DNA from: Acidimicrobiales bacterium
GTDB lineage: Bacteria; Actinomycetota; Acidimicrobiia; Acidimicrobiales; Poriferisodalaceae
Assembly: GCA_014239555.1 (NCBI GenBank)
Contig: JAAZYR010000015.1
Location: 1 to 37,779, forward strand
Reading direction: 5' to 3'
DNA length: 37,779 nucleotides
The stretch's first letter is position 1. Each line of letters opens with the position of its first letter. Shown piece after piece: positions 34,450 through 37,779 of the stretch. Position numbers and translations under genes: made by a program. The notes under the pieces were generated by a model. It made no database searches and was not told the origin of the DNA. It saw nothing but the letters and a program-made list of their open reading frames with translations.

Positions 34450-34893
34450 TTAGCGATTCGGATTCATGGAAAGGTCGGCCCCGAGGCTGTCCGTGTATTC
34501 CTCCATGTGGACGATGACCCCGTCATCACAGGTGTATATCCAACAGTATTGGTTGTCGTAAGGCCGGCCAGTAGCCCGAGCTGTCGCTGTGATTCGTTGT
34601 TGCACTACCGCTTTGTTGCCTTCGACAATCATGTGTCTGACATCAAGAGCGAACGGCTTAGAAATATCAAAGGACTTTTTCACCGTGTCGCCGCCAAGTT
34701 CAAGCAGAACTTGTTCACCAGACACTCGGCCCTCGCTGTCGGTTTGAACAGCGAAACCCTCGGCGTTCGCCACGCTCCGGGGGAGTTGCCAAACAATGTC
34801 GTCAGCCAAACATTGCTTAATGGTGGAAACATCGGCACTGGTAAGGGCTTCGTAATAGCGTTCGATAAGCGCTCGTGTGTCTTCGGTCTTCAT
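34450..34893 (-). CDS. SnoaL/NTF2-like protein, 147 aa
   Basis: An NTF2-fold protein of the SnoaL group. The N-terminal ALIERYYEALTSADVSTIKQ in pieces and the closing CDDGVIVHMEEYTDSLG are typical of polyketide-cyclase-like or ketosteroid-isomerase-like members. W35 and a His-containing central strand line the likely pocket. The start is the ATG at 34893. It is divergent from the LLM at 35058 over 164 bp, so the pair may share control and pathway. The reaction is unknown. Confidence 0.87.
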   Translation of the reverse strand: MKTEDTRALIERYYEALTSADVSTIKQCLADDIVWQLPRSVANAEGFAVQTDSEGRVSGEQVLLELGGDTVKKSFDISKPFALDVRHMIVEGNKAVVQQRITATARATGRPYDNQYCWIYTCDDGVIVHMEEYTDSLGADLSMNPNR

Positions 34894-35057
34894 AATTGTT
34901 ATTTCGTCCTATGGATCGATCAATACGTCGGCATTAAAAACGTCGTCGGGTCAAGATGCTTCTTTGCACTCTTAGAAGTTGGGCACCCTGGTCTCGCCCT
35001 ACATTGGGTCCTAACGCTAAGCAATAATAATGGGAAGTACGAAGTGGAGGTTGGCAA

Positions 35058-36158
35058 ATGCATGTCGGAATGGCACTCGTGTTTCAGAACCCGGATGATC
35101 TGCGTGATGATCGCGAGGTCTACGACGCAGAATTAGCGTTGGGATTAAAGGCCGAGTCTCTTGGATTTGAGAGTCTTTGGACCGTTGATCACCACTTCTC
35201 GGGTTATTCAATGAGCCCCGATCCGCTCCAGATTCTCACTTGGTTTGCCGGACAAACTCAAGACCTGCTGCTGGGTACAGCCGTCATCGTGTTGCCGTGG
35301 CATGACCCTATTCATGTCGCCGAGCAAGTGACGCTGTTAGACAACATGTCGGGGGGCAGGCTGCTACTCGGGATCGGACGCGGTCTCGCTCGCCTTGAAT
35401 ATGAGGGGTTCCGTGTTGATCGGAGCACCTCCCGCGAACGATTCATCGAATATGCAGAAGCTTTGTTAACCGGGCTTGAGGAAGGTGGGGTGCACTACGA
35501 AGGCGAGTTCCTCAACCAACCGCATAGAGATCTAAGGCCCGCTCCTCAACGATCATTCGTGGGGCGAACGTGGGCCGCTGCGGTCTCACCGGAATCGGCG
35601 CCAATCATGGCCCGCCTCGGAGCAGGACTATTAGTCATTCCTCAAAAACCTTGGGACGTGGTCGCGGCCGACGTCGCTGCATATGAAAAAACTTGGGCTC
35701 TTGAACATCCCGACAAACCACCTCCACCGCCGCTGTCGGGAGGTTTCGTGTTCGTTGACGAAAGCGCTGACCGGGCCGCTGAACTAGCGCATCAATACAT
35801 CGGGAGCTACTACAACTCAATTCTTCAACACTACGAACTTGCGACACGTTCAAACTTTGATGTGAAGGGTTACGAGTTCTATACAAACGTCGCTGATCAC
35901 GTTGAAAATCGCGGCGTGGACGGGGCAGCTGACGACTTCGTCAGCTTGATGCCATGGGGTACGCCAGACCAAGTGATTGAAAAGGTCGCTGCCATCGAAT
36001 CCAACATTGGAATTGCGGGATTTTTCCCCTTTTTCTCATACGGTGGCATGCCTTACGAGGAAGTCTCTCGCAACGTCGACTTGTTTGTTGACGCCGTGAT
36101 GCCAGAGCTAAAGAGTTGGGATGTGGCCCCTGTGTTAGACCCAGTCGGGTCAGACTAA
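35058..36158 (+). CDS. LLM-class flavin-dependent oxidoreductase, 366 aa
   Basis: A luciferase-like TIM-barrel oxidoreductase and paralogue of the gene at 24728-25870. It has SLWTVDHHFSGYSM, AVIVLPWHDPIHVAEQVTLLD, GIGRGLARLEYEG and SLMPWGTPDQVIEKV. A tract PDKPPPPPLSGG near the middle is a proline-rich loop not seen in the paralogue. The ATG at 35058 has GGAGGT about 8 bp upstream. It is divergent from an NTF2-like gene. Cofactor (FMN or F420) and substrate are unknown. Confidence 0.92.
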   Translation: MHVGMALVFQNPDDLRDDREVYDAELALGLKAESLGFESLWTVDHHFSGYSMSPDPLQILTWFAGQTQDLLLGTAVIVLPWHDPIHVAEQVTLLDNMSGGRLLLGIGRGLARLEYEGFRVDRSTSRERFIEYAEALLTGLEEGGVHYEGEFLNQPHRDLRPAPQRSFVGRTWAAAVSPESAPIMARLGAGLLVIPQKPWDVVAADVAAYEKTWALEHPDKPPPPPLSGGFVFVDESADRAAELAHQYIGSYYNSILQHYELATRSNFDVKGYEFYTNVADHVENRGVDGAADDFVSLMPWGTPDQVIEKVAAIESNIGIAGFFPFFSYGGMPYEEVSRNVDLFVDAVMPELKSWDVAPVLDPVGSD

Positions 36159-36265
36159 AAACACATGAATTAATAACAACAGAGCTTTGTGTGTGGGCGC
36201 TACAGAGCTGCGGCAGCACAGAAGAACGGTGTGCCTGAACTAGAAGATTAGGTATCTTCAAGATT

Positions 36266-36373
36266 GTGGGATATTGGAAAAGCGTGGCCTCCATCTCTGC
36301 GAAGGCACTCGACGGTGTGGTTTGGGTCGTGTCGGTTGCGATCGTTTTCGCTGTGATCATCGTCGTCGTATAA
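36266..36373 (+). CDS. Possible 35-aa single-span membrane peptide
   Basis: A GTG-started frame of 35 codons ending in TAA. It reads a short polar, positively charged N-terminus (MGYWKSVASISAKALDG) and then an uninterrupted hydrophobic stretch of valine, isoleucine, alanine and phenylalanine to the end, as in single-span small membrane proteins. A TATCTT lies 7 bp before the GTG, consistent with a leaderless start; no Shine-Dalgarno is present. It is too short for homology by eye, so it stays tentative. Confidence 0.4.
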   Translation: MGYWKSVASISAKALDGVVWVVSVAIVFAVIIVVV

Positions 36374-36717
36374 CGACAAACGGGCGTTGAAGCTCAGGCG
36401 CGATTCGCACGCCCACCCTTACAACGGTTATTGACATGATCCAAAGCCAAACAGGATTTTGTGCGTTCGCAGCCAAAAGAAAAACCTTTGGCCTACGCGA
36501 CGCAATCTGTAATCCCATACTCAGGAACCCAACCGACAACACCGGCGCACTCACAGTTATCGACTTGGGGTTCCTCTATAGCTAAGAGTGCACATTGGGG
36601 AAGGGTGCCTAAAGTCTCCGACATATCCGCTTAAGGTGGCGGTATCGGTCGGGGGGACCGAGGCACGGTAAAGCACATCAGCTTCGAACGGTTTCGAAGC
36701 CCTATCGAGGGGGATTG
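36374..36717. other. Intergenic region with hairpins, no gene seen
   Basis: No convincing gene in these 344 bp. Towards the right end are two stem-loops: TCGGTC (36645-36650) with GACCGA (36656-36661), and the 8-bp perfect stem at 36681-36700. Both lie directly upstream of the next gene and are probably part of its leader. Confidence 0.5.
36681..36700 (+). promoter_or_regulatory. Perfect 8-bp stem-loop next to a ribosome site
   Basis: GCTTCGAA pairs with TTCGAAGC around CGGT. It ends 6 bp before the GAGGGGG ribosome site of the gene at 36718. It could be an RNA hairpin controlling translation or a palindromic protein site. Confidence 0.45.
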
Positions 36718-37044
36718 ATGTCCACTTCCACAACAGCGGAAATTGAGGAAATTCGTAGCCACGAATTCTTTGTTGCTCAAACCCGCGAGTCACGGCACTG
36801 CGATAAACAACAACTGCAGCGGTTGGTACGTCGAGCTAGAAACGGCGATTTCACGGAGATTAATGATCTCTTCGCTGACCTGCCGAGACGGCGCCCGCCC
36901 AAGCATCACACGTCAGAGAAGGTTCGACGTTACGGTCGCACAAAGAGCCGTCTCGCTCATTGGAAAACGAAAGCGTGGAAACGTCGTTCAGCGGAGGCGA
37001 TGTCGCGAGCTTGGGCGTATGAGCAGCTTCGCAAGCAGGACTAA
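36718..37044 (+). CDS. Basic hypothetical protein, 108 aa
   Basis: Not recognised. The N-terminal third is acidic (TAEIEEIRSHEFF), and the rest is strongly basic with many Arg, Lys and Trp/His residues (RRRPPKHHTSEKVRRYGR, HWKTKAWKRRS), which suggests nucleic-acid binding. The ATG at 36718 has GAGGGGG 4 bp upstream, a very strong site, preceded by a perfect stem-loop. The overlapping frame at 36743-37051 has no comparable ribosome site. It is followed by a GGGCGC/GCGCCC hairpin at 37135-37150. Confidence 0.6.
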   Translation: MSTSTTAEIEEIRSHEFFVAQTRESRHCDKQQLQRLVRRARNGDFTEINDLFADLPRRRPPKHHTSEKVRRYGRTKSRLAHWKTKAWKRRSAEAMSRAWAYEQLRKQD

Positions 37045-37134
37045 GACATAAATTGGTCCTTCACACATGCTTACTAGCCCCTATCAAGGGTCGGGTAATC
37101 ATGGTGCTGTAGGTGCTCGTCTGCATTGGTTAAC

Positions 37135-37150
37135 GGGCGCTGTAGCGCCC
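37135..37150 (+). terminator. Hairpin GGGCGC-TGTA-GCGCCC
   Basis: A perfect 6-bp GC stem with a 4-base loop, about 90 bp after the stop of the basic protein. No T-tract follows, so it is a weak terminator candidate; it may instead be a leader element of the start-like site at 37185. Confidence 0.35.
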
Positions 37151-37168
37151 ACGGCTTAACACAGACAA

Positions 37169-37187
37169 GAGGAGCGACATCTCCATG
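37169..37187 (+). promoter_or_regulatory. Orphan ribosome site and ATG next to a composition break
   Basis: AAGAGGAG at about 37168-37175 is followed about 10 bp later by an ATG at 37185, a good start signal. The frame that follows runs only 79 codons, is arginine rich with no family signature, and overlaps the antisense enoyl-CoA hydratase. It may be the 5' end of a gene cut off where the GC-rich sequence begins. Confidence 0.3.
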
Positions 37188-37260
37188 ATCGCTCGCCTCG
37201 ACTGCTTTGTCCGAACCCGTTGTCGGCGCCTCCGCCACTCGAGCTCACGGCGAGCCCGGC

Positions 37261-37779
37261 TCAGCTGCCCGTGTAGTCGGGGTCGCGGCGCTCGAGGAAT
37301 GCGGCGACGCTCTCCTGGTGGTCGTTGCTGGCGAGCAGGGGGCCGAGGGTGCGCCCGAGGTAGGAGCGCAGCTCGTCGCCCTTGCCGTCTCGTGACAGGC
37401 GCAGAGCCTGCTTGGCGGCGTTGACTGCCATCGGGGCGTTGGCGGCGATGCGTGCGGCTAGGGCCTCGGCGGCGGCAATGAGCTCGTCGTCGGGGACGAC
37501 CTGGGAGACGAGGCCGATGTCGAGCGCGTGGTTGGCGTCCACCATGTCGCCGGTGAGTAGCATCTCGGCGGCTGCGGCGGGCCCGACGATGCGCGGCAGT
37601 AGCTCGAAGCTGTCGTGGCCGGCGACGATGGCGCGCTTCACGAACATCTCGCTGAACCGTGCCTGGGTGCTCGCGACGCGGATGTCGGCGAGCAATGCTA
37701 GCTCCATGCCGTAGCCGACCGCTGGGCCGTTGACGGCAGCGATGATCGGCGTCTCGGAGCGCAGCATGGGTCCGCTCGG
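37261..37779 (-). CDS. Enoyl-CoA hydratase/isomerase family protein, partial (5' end outside window)
   Basis: The C-terminal 172 residues of a crotonase-fold enzyme; roughly 90 N-terminal residues lie beyond the right edge. The second oxyanion segment (AAVNGPAVGYGMELALLADI) is at the visible start. It continues with RFSEMFVKRAIVAGHDS and LPRIVG, and ends with AFLERRDPDYTGS, a typical C-terminus (F.ERRxPxFxG). Catalytic details upstream cannot be checked. It is far richer in GC than the rest of the window (67% and 75% in two lines counted by hand), so it may belong to a different segment. Confidence 0.88.
   Translation of the reverse strand, partial: PSGPMLRSETPIIAAVNGPAVGYGMELALLADIRVASTQARFSEMFVKRAIVAGHDSFELLPRIVGPAAAAEMLLTGDMVDANHALDIGLVSQVVPDDELIAAAEALAARIAANAPMAVNAAKQALRLSRDGKGDELRSYLGRTLGPLLASNDHQESVAAFLERRDPDYTGS

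Noticed and set aside
36743..37051. Alternative 102-aa frame over the basic protein
   Set aside because: No ribosome site, while the frame at 36718 has a near-ideal one.
1..37779. CRISPR array, insertion sequence or prophage
   Set aside because: No regularly spaced repeats, transposase, integrase or phage structural genes were seen on either strand.

Overview
The window is about 38 kb of gene-dense bacterial DNA, mostly of moderate GC (one 60-base line in the 35 kb region counts 53%). It holds roughly 36 enzymes of small-molecule catabolism. The enzyme mix is four luciferase-like (LLM) flavin oxidoreductases, CoA-transferase, MaoC and enoyl-CoA hydratase proteins, several NTF2/SnoaL folds, phytanoyl-CoA-type dioxygenases, D-aminoacylase-type amidohydrolases and an ACAD11-like kinase. 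With GTG/TTG starts and starts that look leaderless, this fits an uncultured actinobacterium, perhaps Acidimicrobiia/Microtrichales. That placement is inference; there is no rRNA, tRNA or marker gene to fix it. I see no transporter, transcriptional regulator, transposase, integrase or CRISPR array.

Layout. 0.15-2.0 kb (+): SDR and quinone reductase. 4.35-2.1 kb (-): MaoC-like protein and class III CoA-transferase. 11.2-4.7 kb (-): two paralogous D-aminoacylase-type amidohydrolases around a ferritin-like protein, an NTF2 protein and a CocE/NonD hydrolase. The CocE/NonD gene is interrupted by one in-frame TAA. 11.5-12.6 kb (+): LLM oxidoreductase. 15.2-12.75 kb (-): three translationally coupled genes, an AttH/CrtC-like beta-barrel protein, a DUF6285/LvaB-like small protein and an LvaA/ACAD11-like phosphotransferase. 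16.1-15.3 kb (-): creatininase-fold hydrolase. 16.3-17.9 kb (+): VOC protein, then two probable dimeric alpha/beta-barrel proteins, each preceded by a copy of the same ~48-bp sequence. 18.7-18.0 and 21.6-18.9 kb (-): alpha/beta hydrolase and three PhyH dioxygenases. 21.9-24.6 kb (+): aldo/keto reductase, pirin, SnoaL_4 protein. 25.9-24.7 kb (-): LLM. 25.87-26.46 kb: a 593-bp gap with four consecutive stem-loops. 26.5-28.7 kb (+): nitroreductase, DUF1330 and D-2-hydroxyacid dehydrogenase. 32.25-28.8 kb (-): LLM, enoyl-CoA hydratase, cyclase-family hydrolase and a very short FAD-binding protein. 32.8-32.4 kb (-): small membrane protein. 33-34.2 kb (+): M19-type dipeptidase. 34.9-34.45 kb (-): NTF2 protein. 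35.1-36.2 kb (+): LLM. Then two small genes, and a partial enoyl-CoA hydratase of clearly higher GC that runs off the right edge.

How it fits together. The window reads as an accessory degradation region built from short operons. Oxygenases (LLM, PhyH) and hydrolases (amidohydrolase, CocE, creatininase, cyclase, M19) would open substrates. SDR, AKR, quinone reductase and hydroxyacid dehydrogenase would adjust redox state. CoA-transferase, MaoC, enoyl-CoA hydratase and the LvaAB-like kinase pair would feed beta-oxidation-type chemistry. The substrate cannot be read from the sequence. The most unusual items are the duplicated leader before two related small proteins, the kinase pair whose catalytic loop reads HGA instead of HGD, the single nonsense codon in CocE, the stem-loop cluster at 26.1-26.3 kb and the composition break near 37.2 kb.
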